From Actinomadura sp. KC345 (lineage in GTDB: Bacteria > Actinomycetota > Actinomycetes > Streptosporangiales > Streptosporangiaceae): 58,409 nucleotides of DNA. The notes below the pieces were generated by a model. That model had not been told where the DNA came from. It made no database searches and saw only the letters and a program-made list of their open reading frames with translations. The position numbers and the translations under genes were made by a program. The stretch covers positions 1-58,409 of the forward strand of contig NZ_SMKH01000010.1 of NCBI RefSeq assembly GCF_004348515.1. Reading direction: 5' to 3'. How positions within the stretch are numbered: position 1 is the stretch's first letter; every line of letters begins with the position of its first letter. Positions 1 through 8,403 of the stretch are shown one piece after another.

Positions 1-176
1 TTGAAGTGGTGACTGAACATGATCGCCTCCACCTCGATGCCGTTCATCGCGATGATGCGGCACTTGGTGTAGGGATCGGAGGTGTCGGGATCGACGGGCG
101 CGACGTCCAGCTGGCCCCAATTGCGCAGCTGGTCGTCCAGCGGGATACCGCGGTGTTCGAGCGGGTTGAACGCCAC
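1..176 (-). CDS. hypothetical protein, N-terminal part (runs off window)
   Basis: An open frame on the minus strand runs off the left edge of the window. I place the start at a GTG nine bases after an AGGAAGG ribosome binding site; a GTG nine bases further upstream abuts that site and is too close. The peptide begins MAFNPLEHRGIPLDDQLRNW and includes YTKCRIIAMNGIEVEAIMFS. It vaguely recalls actinobacterial ferritin-like hypothetical proteins, but the active part is outside the window and I do not assign a function. Confidence 0.5.
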   Translation of the reverse strand, partial: MAFNPLEHRGIPLDDQLRNWGQLDVAPVDPDTSDPYTKCRIIAMNGIEVEAIMFSHHF

Positions 177-352
177 CAGGCTCACCCTTCCTGTGAGAGC
201 GGATCGGCATGACGCCCGGGTGCGCCTACCCGACACGACCCACACCGCACCTTCCCAACCGAACGACCCCGAAAATTTTGTCGCGCGTTAACGTCCTGCT
301 TGACGGCCTGGTGTTCGTCGGGGTCGTAGGGGACGTGGTCGGTCCAGCAGCG

Positions 353-640
353 TCAGAGCACGCGAACCCAGCGGGCTCCCAGGCCGCGCAGGGCGCGGTA
401 CTTGCCCTGACCACGGCCGCGCGCGTCGTCGTGGGCCGGAAGATCGCCGCGTCGGATCCAGCGGCCTGACGAGAGGCCAGGTACACCACGGCGTCTGCGA
501 TTCGTCGGGGTCGCCGACCCGTACCCTCGGGACGGTCCGTCTGACTTGGGCAAGCAGATCTTCGTCCATCCGGCCCGGTCTGGACCGGGGGCCACGGCGT
601 CCACCCGAATGCCGCGGGCGGCCAAGTCCAGGGCGCTGGA
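353..640 (-). pseudogene. short-chain dehydrogenase/reductase remnant
   Basis: Pieces of the C-terminal half of a classical SDR can be read on the minus strand: LDLAARGIRVDAVAPGP (the I-R-V-N-x-V-x-P-G segment), then in a shifted frame IADAVVYLAS, the usual helix before the substrate loop. The pieces lie in different frames with no common start, and the catalytic YxxxK part is missing. This is a decayed gene. It stops abruptly near 640 where the integrase relic begins, so the two were joined by recombination. The bases from 177 to 352 hold nothing I can support. Confidence 0.6.
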
Positions 641-644
641 TCGT

Positions 645-808
645 GTGCGAGTTCAACAAGCTGACCCGGTGGAAAGCGGTCGTGAGGCGCTCGGCGTCCC
701 GAACCTGCACCTCCATGACCTGCGCAACCTGATGGCACGCATGGGGCACGACAACGAGCGGGCAGCGCCGCGGTATCAGCACCGGTCGAGCACTGCTGAC
801 CGCGCCAT
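645..808 (+). pseudogene. tyrosine integrase relic, left piece
   Basis: This stretch encodes EFNKLTRWKAVV, then after a frameshift EALGVPNLHLHDLR, then NLMARMGHDNERAAPRYQHRSSTADRA. It matches the catalytic end of the intact integrase at 29673-31016, including the HxxR box, the GH motif and the catalytic Tyr in RYQH. Fifteen codons after HDLR are deleted relative to that protein. The piece ends inside a 23-bp sequence repeated at 13566-13588, where the reading continues to the integrase C-terminus. It is a dead gene from an older integrative element. Confidence 0.8.
786..808 (+). repeat. 23-bp direct repeat, left copy
   Basis: Perfect 23-bp match to 13566-13588, beginning TCGAGCACTGCTGACC. 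Both copies lie in the same codon frame of a split integrase gene (S-S-T-A-D-R-A). Outside the 23 bases the two loci differ immediately, so the copies mark the boundaries of a 12.8-kb insertion. Confidence 0.85.
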
Positions 809-848
809 TTTTATCCGTAGGCTGTGGGTTCGAGTCCCACGCGACCCG
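809..848 (+). tRNA. 3' half of a tRNA gene (relic)
   Basis: Directly after the 23-bp repeat lies a tRNA-like 3' half: a run of T and ATCCG that could be the anticodon loop and stem, a T-arm with five paired bases (GTGGG/CCCAC) around the loop TTCGAGT, and the acceptor strand GCGACCC. There is no 5' half. Fragments like this are typical of att sites left by integrative elements. The loop would read as Lys(UUU), but identity is uncertain. Confidence 0.55.
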
Positions 849-997
849 CCCGTCCCGACCAGGGCAAACACGAGATTGCCCCGGTTTGCCCCCCGCCCGG
901 TTCGTCCCGCTTCGTTCCCTTGTCTGCTCGATGTTTGCTCGCGGGCTTGGATCGGGCCTGGTCACCCCGTTTTCCAGTTCGCCGAACCGGGTGGCGG

Positions 998-2056
998 CTA
1001 CTCCCGAGCGCGCTCCGCGTCCACGGCGGCGCGCAGTGCCGCCACCGTGCTCTGCCAGTCGGCGCCCGAGGTGTCGACTCGCAGGTGGGTCACCCCGTTG
1101 CCGTGCGCGGCCCGCAGCCGTCCGACCAGCGCTGTCGGCTCGACGCACAGGGAGACGGCGTCGACCAGCCCGTCCGGGACGGCGCCGGCCGCCGCGACCG
1201 GGCCGTCGGCCCGCATCCGCCGGTGGATCTCCGCGGCCTCGGCCGGGTATCCGAGACGCTCGACGAGGGACCGGTAGAAGTTACGCGACGGGGCGCCCAT
1301 CAAGCCGACGTAGTGCGCGATGCGTTCCCGCCACCTCTCCCGGGCCGCCTCGATCAGGGTCGCATCGTCACTGACCACGACCGGCCCGCCCGCACATATC
1401 CGCAGCGGACCGAGCTCCGCGGCTCTTTCACCCCGCCCGTCCGCGAGCGCCGACGTCCACACATCGGGCAACGGGCCGCTCATGGGATAGAAGATGGGAA
1501 ACCAGCCGTCCGCCGTCGCCGCGGTGAACCGAACGCTCCGCGGCCCCAGAGCGGCGACCCAGACGGGGACGGCGTCCCGTACCGGCTCCGGGAGGAGCTT
1601 GAGGGGCTTGCCCAGACCGGTCCCCCGGCCGTCCGGCAGCGGGAGCGTCACCGCCGTCCCCGTGTGCCGGACGACCTCGCGGCGCCAGACCTTCCGGCAC
1701 ACCTCGACGGTGTCGGCGAGGCGCGCGAGCGGCTGCTCGAACGGCACGCCGTACCAGCCCTCGACGACCTGCGGTCCCGAGGTGCCGAGCCCGAGCTCGA
1801 ACCTTCCCCCGCTCAGCGCGTCGAGGGTCGCCGCGGCCTGAGCTATCAGGGTCGGCGACCGGCTGTAGACGTTGACTATCGCCGTCGCCAGGCGTACTCG
1901 TTCGGTCACCGCGGCCAGGTAGCCGAGGCGGGCGATCGCCTCCCACCCGTAGGCTTCGGGTACCCAGACCGCGTCCGCCCCCGCGTCCTCGGCGGCGACG
2001 GCGATCCTGGCGATCTCGGGGCCGGCGGCGGAGTTGGCGTTAACGACGATCTGCAT
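998..2056 (-). CDS. LLM-class F420-dependent oxidoreductase
   Basis: A 352-residue TIM-barrel protein of the luciferase-like monooxygenase family, in the actinobacterial F420-type subgroup. Family features are the N-terminal AEDAGADAVWVPEAYGWEA segment, the ATAIVNVYSRSPTLIAQ strand and the LSGGRFELGLGTSGP loop near residues 80-95. Members of this class use reduced F420 (or FMN) on diverse substrates, and this one cannot be assigned. It is the last gene of the minus-strand island. Its ATG follows GAGAGGAGG and overlaps the end of the acyl-CoA ligase gene by 17 bases, implying co-transcription. Confidence 0.85.
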   Translation of the reverse strand: MQIVVNANSAAGPEIARIAVAAEDAGADAVWVPEAYGWEAIARLGYLAAVTERVRLATAIVNVYSRSPTLIAQAAATLDALSGGRFELGLGTSGPQVVEGWYGVPFEQPLARLADTVEVCRKVWRREVVRHTGTAVTLPLPDGRGTGLGKPLKLLPEPVRDAVPVWVAALGPRSVRFTAATADGWFPIFYPMSGPLPDVWTSALADGRGERAAELGPLRICAGGPVVVSDDATLIEAARERWRERIAHYVGLMGAPSRNFYRSLVERLGYPAEAAEIHRRMRADGPVAAAGAVPDGLVDAVSLCVEPTALVGRLRAAHGNGVTHLRVDTSGADWQSTVAALRAAVDAERARE

Positions 2057-4139
2057 GGCCGTCCTCCTCTCTGCCCAGCACGACGTCCACGGCGGTCACC
2101 CCGGTCTCGTGCACGATCAGGGGGTTGATCTCGACTTCGCGCAGTGCCGACCCCTGCTCGGCGGCCCAGGCCGCCAGGCGGGCAACAGCTTCCAGTGCGG
2201 CCTGGGCGTCATGGGCCGGCGCACCGCGCCATCCTTCGATGAGCCGCCAGCAACGCAGCTCGCGGCACCGCTCGGCCATCCGCGGCGGCGCGAGGGTAGC
2301 GGGGAAGGTCACCGTGTCACGGTGCAGTTCCACCAGCGTTCCGCCCCAGCCCACGGTGAGCAGCGGCGGATACCCGTCGCGTGCGCCGAGCACGCTGACC
2401 AGTAGCTCGACACCGGCTGGGGCCATCTCGTGCACCTCCACGCCCGCGTCCGGCCCCAGCCCGGCCGCCAGGCCGTCGAACTCGGCGAAGACCTCGGCGG
2501 CGGCACCGGCGGGAACGCCCACGCGGACCGCGCCGAGTTCGGTCTTGTGACTGATCGAGCCGCCGAGCTTGACGACGGCCCGGCCGCCGAGGCGTTCGAT
2601 CGCCTGGCGGGTCTCCGCGGCGGTGCGGACGTGCTCGACGGCCGGCCGCGCGATACCGATGTCGTCCAGCACCGCGAGATCCGACGATGTCCGCGGGAGC
2701 GCTTCATCGTCCGCGGACGGGGGCGCCTCGGACGGGGCCCGGCCGTGAAACCCTCCGGACGCGAGCGCGCCGACGGCCCGCCGCACGGAGTCGAAGACCG
2801 GGAGCCCACCGGCACCGAGCACAGAGCGGGCTCCGGTCGTGCGGTCCCGCGCCGCCAGGTAGACCACGGCGAGCGGCACGCCGAGATCCTCCGTCACCGC
2901 CACGAACCGGCGGGCGAGCTGCTCGGCCGCCGGGTCGAGGATGAGAGAGAGGATCACGACGATGGCCGAAACGTCAGGGTCCTCGCTCAGTGCGGAGCAG
3001 ACCTCGCCGAATGCCTCCGGGGCACCTGTGAACAGCTGGGCGGTCACGTCGACCGGGTTCTGCGTGGAGGCGAAGGACGGCATGTGCCGGGCCATCCGTG
3101 CGCGCGTCTCCGCGCTGAGGGTGGCAAGCGGCAGCCCGGCGGACGTGGCCAGGTCGGCGGCGAGCGCACCGGCGCCACCCGACGACGACAAGACGGCGAC
3201 GCCGCCGGCACGGGCCGCCAGGGCGCCCTTCCGGGACCGCTGGACGGCCGCCTCGACGACGGCGAGATCGCACAGGTCGTCGATGTCGTCCGCGATCGAT
3301 ACGCCGTACTGCCCGCACACCAGCTCGAAGCCCGCCGCGTCGCGAACCAGCGAGCCGGTGTGCGACGCCACCGCGAGCGCGCCGGTGCCGGACCGGCCAC
3401 CGCGCAGGACGGCCAGCCGGACACCGGCCTCGGCCGCCCGGGCGCACAGCGCCTGCCACCGCCCTCCGTCCGGCAGATCCTCCAGGTAGAGCAGCAGCAG
3501 GGTCAGCTCGCCCGCTTCCACCAGGTGGTCGGCGAGGTCGACGACGTCGACGTCGATCTGGTTGCCGGTGCTGGCCCAGGTCCGCAGCGCGACACCGCGC
3601 TCGCGGAGCAGGTCGCCGAGCGCACCGCCGACGGCGCCGCTCTGACCGACGTACCCGACGGGCGCCTGCGCGGGGAGCTCCACATCGCGGATCGACGGGG
3701 TGAAGGTCGCCACCAGGCCCGTCGGGCGGTGGTAGAGGCCCTGGCAGTTGGGCCCGAGGATACGGATGCGGTCCGAGCGCGAGGCCAACTCGTCGCGCAG
3801 TTCGCGACCCTGTTCCTGCCCCGTCTCGTCGAAACCCGACGAGCAGACGATCGCCGCCTTGGCGCCGACGGCGACAGCGCCGTCGATGGCCGCCACCACC
3901 GCATGCGCCGGAGTCGCCACCACGACGAGATCCGGCGGGACCGGGACCTGCGCGAGGTGGGAGACCGCCGGCACCCCGGCGATCTCCCTCGCCGTCGGAT
4001 GCACCGCGGTCAGGCCGATGCCCTCCAACTGCGCGTGCATCATCCGCAGCATGCGCTGCGACAGGCTCTGCGGTTTGGTGGACGCGCCGACCAGCGCGAC
4101 CGACTTCGGCGCGAACAGCTCTTCCAGCGACGGTTTCAC
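2040..4139 (-). CDS. ADP-forming acyl-CoA/acetyl-CoA ligase, fused subunits
   Basis: A 699-residue protein with the succinyl-CoA-synthetase-like layout of ADP-forming acyl-CoA ligases. There is an N-terminal CoA-binding Rossmann domain (SVALVGASTKP near residue 13), a middle ligase domain with the likely phosphohistidine in ASHTGSL, and a C-terminal ATP-grasp domain (VVKLGGSISHKTELGAVRVG). It would activate a carboxylic acid to its CoA thioester, or run in reverse to make ATP. It overlaps the hydratase gene by four bases and the oxidoreductase gene by 17. Its presence suggests the island starts from, or ends in, a free acid. The acid is unknown. Confidence 0.88.
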   Translation of the reverse strand: MKPSLEELFAPKSVALVGASTKPQSLSQRMLRMMHAQLEGIGLTAVHPTAREIAGVPAVSHLAQVPVPPDLVVVATPAHAVVAAIDGAVAVGAKAAIVCSSGFDETGQEQGRELRDELASRSDRIRILGPNCQGLYHRPTGLVATFTPSIRDVELPAQAPVGYVGQSGAVGGALGDLLRERGVALRTWASTGNQIDVDVVDLADHLVEAGELTLLLLYLEDLPDGGRWQALCARAAEAGVRLAVLRGGRSGTGALAVASHTGSLVRDAAGFELVCGQYGVSIADDIDDLCDLAVVEAAVQRSRKGALAARAGGVAVLSSSGGAGALAADLATSAGLPLATLSAETRARMARHMPSFASTQNPVDVTAQLFTGAPEAFGEVCSALSEDPDVSAIVVILSLILDPAAEQLARRFVAVTEDLGVPLAVVYLAARDRTTGARSVLGAGGLPVFDSVRRAVGALASGGFHGRAPSEAPPSADDEALPRTSSDLAVLDDIGIARPAVEHVRTAAETRQAIERLGGRAVVKLGGSISHKTELGAVRVGVPAGAAAEVFAEFDGLAAGLGPDAGVEVHEMAPAGVELLVSVLGARDGYPPLLTVGWGGTLVELHRDTVTFPATLAPPRMAERCRELRCWRLIEGWRGAPAHDAQAALEAVARLAAWAAEQGSALREVEINPLIVHETGVTAVDVVLGREEDGHADRR

Positions 4140-4936
4140 GTGAACCTCGGCTCTCTGCGCTCGGCCATCGCCCGCTGCGCTTCCGCGAAGTCGTCTCCGG
4201 CGATGCTCTCGACCACCTTGCGTTTCGTGCGCGCCAGCACCTCATCGAGATCGCCGTCGGCGTCATCGCGGAGCTGCTGCCGGATCGTCCGCAGCGACCA
4301 CGGTGAGTTCGCGGCGATACCGCCGGCGTAGGCCTGCGCGGCGGGGAGCAGCTCGTCGGGTTCCACCAGGTACTGCACGAGTCCGATCCGGCTTGCCTCC
4401 GCACCGTCCAGGACGCGCGCGCTGAGCAGCAGGTCGCTGGCCCAGCCGTGACCGACGAGCCGCGGGAGCAGCTGCGACAGCCCGGCCTCCGCGCAGAGCC
4501 CCAGGCGGGCGAACGACGTCGTCCACTTGGCGGCCGGCACCGAGAAGCGGACGTCGGCCATGACGGCGATGGCGAACCCCAGGCCCGCGACCGCACCGTT
4601 CACCGCGGCGACGACCGGGGTGCCCAGGAAGAGGATGGTCTCGCTGCCGTGCTCCTGGTCGCGCAGGCGGCGGTCCACCTCGTCCGCGGTGTACCCGCTC
4701 AGCCGTCCACGGTCCGATCCGACGCAGAACCCGCGCCCGGCCCCGGTGAGCACGATCGCGCGCACATCGGGATCAGCGTCCAGTTCGGTGAACGAGCGCC
4801 ACAGGTCCGCGCGCATCTCCGGCGGCAGCGCGTTGAGCCGGTCCGGCCGGTTCAGCGTGACGGTGGCGACGCGGTCCTCGACATCGACCAGCACCCAGTC
4901 CTCGCCCGGGCGGGCAGGCGTCGTCTCCTCGGCCAT
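4136..4936 (-). CDS. enoyl-CoA hydratase/isomerase family protein
   Basis: A 266-residue crotonase-fold protein. The oxyanion-hole segments GAGRGFCVGSD and PVVAAVNGAVAGLGFAIA are present, as is the second active-site loop (ARLGLCAEAGLSQLLPRLVG) with an acidic residue at the usual position. It would hydrate or isomerise a 2-enoyl-CoA. I place the start at the ATG (MAEETTPARPGEDW) whose first base is the last base of the upstream dehydrogenase stop codon. A longer reading frame upstream lies in another gene's shadow. Substrate unknown. Confidence 0.87.
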   Translation of the reverse strand: MAEETTPARPGEDWVLVDVEDRVATVTLNRPDRLNALPPEMRADLWRSFTELDADPDVRAIVLTGAGRGFCVGSDRGRLSGYTADEVDRRLRDQEHGSETILFLGTPVVAAVNGAVAGLGFAIAVMADVRFSVPAAKWTTSFARLGLCAEAGLSQLLPRLVGHGWASDLLLSARVLDGAEASRIGLVQYLVEPDELLPAAQAYAGGIAANSPWSLRTIRQQLRDDADGDLDEVLARTKRKVVESIAGDDFAEAQRAMAERREPRFT

Positions 4937-6177
4937 CACAGCTCCGTGTCGCCGGCGCGAAGCTCCGCGAGGACGGTACGCAGCAGGATCTCGTCGGCGC
5001 CGTCGGCGATCCGCAGGCTGCGCAGACTGCGCAGCGCCTCGGTGAAGTGCAGTTCGTTCGAGAAACCGATCGCACCGTGGGTCTGGATGGCCCGGTCGAC
5101 GGCGTGGTGCGCCGCCTCGATGGCGAGGTACTTCATCATCGGCAGCTCTTTGCGGGCTTTGCGTCCGGCGTCGAGCAGGCGCGCGGTGTTGAGCGCGACC
5201 AGGTGGGCCGCGTGCAGTCGCGCCGCGGCCTCCGCCAGCGGGTGCCCGATCGCCTGGCGGTCGAGGAGCGGCTCGCCGAACGTCACCCGGTGCGCGCCGT
5301 AGTCGAGTGCCTTGCGCAGTGCCCACCGCCCGGTGGCCACCGCACGGGCGGAGTTGTAGAGGCGGCCGAGAGAGACCCCCTTCATCGCGACGCCGAAACC
5401 GCGGTGCTCCTCCCCGACGAGCTGCCAGGGCTCGACGCGCACGTCCTCCAAGACCGTCTCGGCCTCGTTGCCGCCGATGTCACCCCACATGCGGATGATC
5501 GAATGCAGATCCAGGCCGGGGGCGTCCATCGGGAGCAGGAATGCGCTGATCCCGCCGCGCCGGGCCGCCTGCCGCGCAGGGTCGGTGACCGCGAAGACGA
5601 CCATCCAGTCGGCGATCGGGGCGTGCGTGGTCCAGATCTTGCGGCCGTTCAGCACCCAGCCGTCACCGGAGCGCTCCGCACGCGTCGTCATCGCCATCGC
5701 GTCAGACCCGGCGTCCGGCTCGGACATACCGAAGCAGAGGATCTCGTCGCCGCCGAGCAGTCCGGGCCACACGCGCTCGCGGGCCTCGTCGGTCAGCCCC
5801 TCCAGGGCGACGCTCGGGCCGTACGCCCAATGTGAGATCGCGAACTGCGCGAGCCAGTTCCCGGGTGGGCACAGGGAGTAGATCCTCTCCCAGGCCAGAT
5901 AGTAGGCCAGGTGGCCCAGGCCCGCTCCGCCGAGATGCTCCGGCACCGCGAGGTTGAAGTAGCCGGCCCTCGACGAGGCCCGGCGGAGATCGCGGATGAC
6001 CTCGACCACCTCGGGAGCGAAGCGCCCCGACTCGTCGTACTGGCGACGTGGGTCCTCCAGGAGCGCACGGTGCTGTTCGTGGCGGCCGAGTACCTCCCGG
6101 GTCACGAAGCCTTCCATGCCGTCAACGAGTTCCTCGAGATCCTCGGGCACCAGACCGTCGATCGGGCTGCTACTCAC
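4936..6177 (-). CDS. acyl-CoA dehydrogenase
   Basis: A 413-residue flavoprotein with the family signatures CFGMSEPDAGSDAMAM (FAD-binding loop), GRKIWTTHAPIADW, and C-terminal QTHGAIGFSNELHFTEALR. It would oxidise an acyl-CoA to the 2-enoyl-CoA and pass electrons to ETF. I start it at the GTG of MSSSPIDGLVPEDLEE, just after GGAGGT. The frame is open further upstream to a TTG, but that stretch contains the conserved operator, so it is more likely untranslated leader. First gene of a probable four-gene operon with the hydratase, ligase and LLM oxidoreductase. Confidence 0.88.
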   Translation of the reverse strand: MSSSPIDGLVPEDLEELVDGMEGFVTREVLGRHEQHRALLEDPRRQYDESGRFAPEVVEVIRDLRRASSRAGYFNLAVPEHLGGAGLGHLAYYLAWERIYSLCPPGNWLAQFAISHWAYGPSVALEGLTDEARERVWPGLLGGDEILCFGMSEPDAGSDAMAMTTRAERSGDGWVLNGRKIWTTHAPIADWMVVFAVTDPARQAARRGGISAFLLPMDAPGLDLHSIIRMWGDIGGNEAETVLEDVRVEPWQLVGEEHRGFGVAMKGVSLGRLYNSARAVATGRWALRKALDYGAHRVTFGEPLLDRQAIGHPLAEAAARLHAAHLVALNTARLLDAGRKARKELPMMKYLAIEAAHHAVDRAIQTHGAIGFSNELHFTEALRSLRSLRIADGADEILLRTVLAELRAGDTEL

Positions 6178-6196
6178 CACACCTCCAAAATTTCTC

Positions 6197-6221
6197 TGAG
6201 TGAAACTCAATTAGACTGAAT
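6197..6221 (-). promoter_or_regulatory. operator-like palindrome, island site 1
   Basis: Upstream of the acyl-CoA dehydrogenase GTG. It holds TGAGTGAAACTCA, a perfect 5-bp inverted repeat, followed by an overlapping ACTCAATTAGACTGAAT that matches site 2 (7225-7241) at 14 of 17 positions. The repeated arrangement at separate promoters argues for a shared regulator; the island's IclR protein is the obvious candidate. Confidence 0.6.
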
Positions 6222-7038
6222 CGTAACGACCGGGCGATCGCAGGGTCAATGGCCCGGTCTCGGCGGACACCCGCAACGGTCGAGAGCCGGGCATGCGTCC
6301 GATGCGCAGCGCACGCGAGCGCTCGACGACATCTTCGTCCGATGCGGCGACGGCGAAGTCGGTCGCGCCCATCAACTCGGCGATCTCGGCTTTTCGCGGG
6401 TTGCGGTCGATCACGGTGATCTGCCCCGCCCCTGCCAGGCGAGCCGCCTGGATGACGTTGAGTCCGAGGCCGCCGGCGCCGACGACCAGCACCGACTCCC
6501 CCTTGCCGAGTCGCGCGCGCTCCTCCACCGCCCCGAAGGCGGTGACGACCGCGCAGCCGAGCAGAGCCGCCGCGGCGTCCGGCATCCCGTCGGGGATGGG
6601 GATGGCCTGCCGCTCCCGGACGACGGTCCGCTCCGCGAACGCGCCCAACCGGCGGAACCGCTCCACGACCCGCCCTTCCCTCCGAAACGGCGAGGGATCG
6701 TCGGCGGCGGCCCCGGTGCCGTCCTTCGGCCCGGCGCACAGGGTGGGGCGCCCACCCGCGCAGGCGTCGCAGGTACCGCAGGTCTGCAGGACCGACAGCA
6801 CCACACGCTGGCCGAGAGGCATCTCGACACCGGCGCCCCGCGCCCGGACGACGCCGACGGCCTCGTGCCCCAGCACCGCCGGCACCGGCTGAGCCATTTC
6901 TCCGTCGATCGGCTTGATGTCGCTATGACACAACCCCGCCGAGCGGACCTCGACGGTCACCTGCCCGGGTCCCGGAGGGACGACATCAAGGTCGTCGACC
7001 TCCACCAAGTCGTCGCCGTCCCAGATCAGTCCGCGCAT
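6211..7038 (-). CDS. zinc-dependent alcohol dehydrogenase, C-terminally truncated
   Basis: A 275-residue member of the medium-chain Zn-alcohol dehydrogenases. Catalytic zinc ligands are in LCHSD and GHEAVG, the structural zinc loop is CGTCDACAGGRPTLC, and the NAD loop is VVGAGGLGLNVIQAA. Homology is clear only to about residue 240 (ASDEDVVER); the last ~35 residues do not resemble the family, and roughly 100 C-terminal residues of a normal 350-370 aa enzyme are missing. The end falls next to operator site 1, so a deletion probably fused the gene to that promoter. Likely inactive. Start ATG follows GAGGAGGG. Confidence 0.75.
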   Translation of the reverse strand: MRGLIWDGDDLVEVDDLDVVPPGPGQVTVEVRSAGLCHSDIKPIDGEMAQPVPAVLGHEAVGVVRARGAGVEMPLGQRVVLSVLQTCGTCDACAGGRPTLCAGPKDGTGAAADDPSPFRREGRVVERFRRLGAFAERTVVRERQAIPIPDGMPDAAAALLGCAVVTAFGAVEERARLGKGESVLVVGAGGLGLNVIQAARLAGAGQITVIDRNPRKAEIAELMGATDFAVAASDEDVVERSRALRIGRMPGSRPLRVSAETGPLTLRSPGRYDSV

Positions 7039-7224
7039 CGCTCACCCTCCTCGGCCATCGTGTGCCGTCTCGCCGGCCGGACGTGCTGAAGCCGCCGTCT
7101 CCGGTGGCGCCGAGCCAGGAAGCGCCACCGGTCGTCCCCGCACGGGCGACCGGCCGTCGTCCCGCAGGACCACACGCGCTCACTGCATCGCACCAAGGCG
7201 AACACGGTGATTGCGCTCTGTCAA

Positions 7225-7241
7225 ACTCAATGTGACTGAGT
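7225..7241 (-). promoter_or_regulatory. operator-like palindrome, island site 2
   Basis: ACTCAATGTGACTGAGT, an inverted repeat (ACTCA, 7-nt spacer, TGAGT) about 190 bases upstream of the truncated alcohol dehydrogenase, overlapping the stop codon of the upstream acyl-CoA dehydrogenase. It is closely related to site 1. The ~200-base gap 7039-7240 holds no gene. Confidence 0.6.
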
Positions 7242-8389
7242 CATATTGTCGGGCCATCGGAAGTCGACTGCCACCGGGTCGCGCTCGGAGCTCCCAGCAG
7301 CCGCTCGCCCACCAGCCGCTCATGCACGGTGGGGCCGCCAAGCAGATTGCGTGTAACGTGAGCGCGTTTGTAATAGAGGTGTGCGTCGTGCTCCCAGGTG
7401 AAGCCGATTCCCCCATGGAGCTGGATCGCGTCACGCGCCGCCTCGACGAAGCGCCTACTGCAGAAGGCGTGGGCGGCATGGGCGGCGTCGGCGAACGCCT
7501 CCGGATCCTCGTCCGCGGCCCGCGCCGCCTCGCGGACCAGCGACGTCGCGAGCTCGCCCGCGGTGAACATGTCGGCCAGGCGGTGCTTCACCGCCTGGAA
7601 GGAGCCGATCACACGGCCGAACTGCACGCGGATCGCCGCGTACTCCAGTGTCGACTCGACGCAGTGCAACAACCCGCCGAGCTGCTCGGCGGCGAGGACG
7701 AACGCGGCGTGGGCCGCGATCCGGCCCTGGGCGCGGCCGGGATCCGGCGGGTCGATCCGCCGCGACGGGACGGAGTCGAACGTGAGCCGGGCGACGGGAC
7801 GAGTCGGGTCCACGGCGACCAGCGGCGTACGGCCGAGTCCGGGCGCATCGGCCTCGACCAGGTGATACTCGGCCGCCCCTTCCCGGTTCACGGCCTCGAC
7901 CAGCATGATGTCGGCGAGCATTCCGTCGACGACGGCCGGAACCGAGCCGGTGAGCCCGTCCGGACCGTGTGCCGGAGCCCCGGCGGCTCCAGGCAGGGCC
8001 GCCGCGAAGGCGGCGAGCGTCTCCCCGGCGGCGATGGCGGGCAGCACCTCCGCGGCTGCGGTCCGGTCCCCGAGCAGGGCCAGCGCCCCGCCGGCGAGTG
8101 CGACCGACGCCAGGTACGGCGACGGAACCAGACCGCGCCCGAACTCCTCCAGCACCAGGCCGAGCTCGGCCCGGCCCGAACCGGTTCCACCGGACGACAC
8201 GGGCAACCCGATGCCGGTCAGCTCCGCACGGCACAGCAGCGACCACAGCTCGTCCCGGCCGCCCACCTCGTCCGCACCGTCCGCACCGTCGACGAACGCG
8301 CGCAGGCGCTCCCGCGGCGCGTGCTCGTCCAGCAGCCTGCGCACCACATCGCGCAGGTCACCCTGTTCCGCCGTGAGTGTCAGGGACAA
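7241..8389 (-). CDS. acyl-CoA dehydrogenase, second subunit of a pair
   Basis: A 382-residue acyl-CoA dehydrogenase-like protein with C-terminal signatures YAAIRVQFGRVIGSFQAVKH and QLHGGIGFTWEHDAHLYYKR. The N-terminal half is divergent and lacks the usual SEPDAGSD loop. I start it at a TTG eight bases after GGAG (SLTLTAEQGDLRD); the long frame upstream lies within the neighbouring gene. It follows 8404-9582 by 14 bases. Adjacent unequal acyl-CoA dehydrogenases in actinobacteria often form alpha2beta2 enzymes (as in steroid side-chain oxidation); this pairing is inferred. Confidence 0.82.
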   Translation of the reverse strand: MSLTLTAEQGDLRDVVRRLLDEHAPRERLRAFVDGADGADEVGGRDELWSLLCRAELTGIGLPVSSGGTGSGRAELGLVLEEFGRGLVPSPYLASVALAGGALALLGDRTAAAEVLPAIAAGETLAAFAAALPGAAGAPAHGPDGLTGSVPAVVDGMLADIMLVEAVNREGAAEYHLVEADAPGLGRTPLVAVDPTRPVARLTFDSVPSRRIDPPDPGRAQGRIAAHAAFVLAAEQLGGLLHCVESTLEYAAIRVQFGRVIGSFQAVKHRLADMFTAGELATSLVREAARAADEDPEAFADAAHAAHAFCSRRFVEAARDAIQLHGGIGFTWEHDAHLYYKRAHVTRNLLGGPTVHERLVGERLLGAPSATRWQSTSDGPTI

Positions 8390-8403
8390 CTGAGGTTCTC
8401 CAA

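Noticed and set aside
226..1148. Several long minus- and plus-strand open frames
   Set aside because: They are shadows over the SDR and integrase relics and the tRNA fragment. No frame gives a continuous recognisable protein.
6197..6209. Possible HspR (HAIR) site TTGAGT...ACTCA in the catabolic island
   Set aside because: The spacer is 3 rather than 7 bases, and other sites in the island differ in the same way from HAIR, so a separate operator family is more likely. The true HAIR is at 44786-44806.
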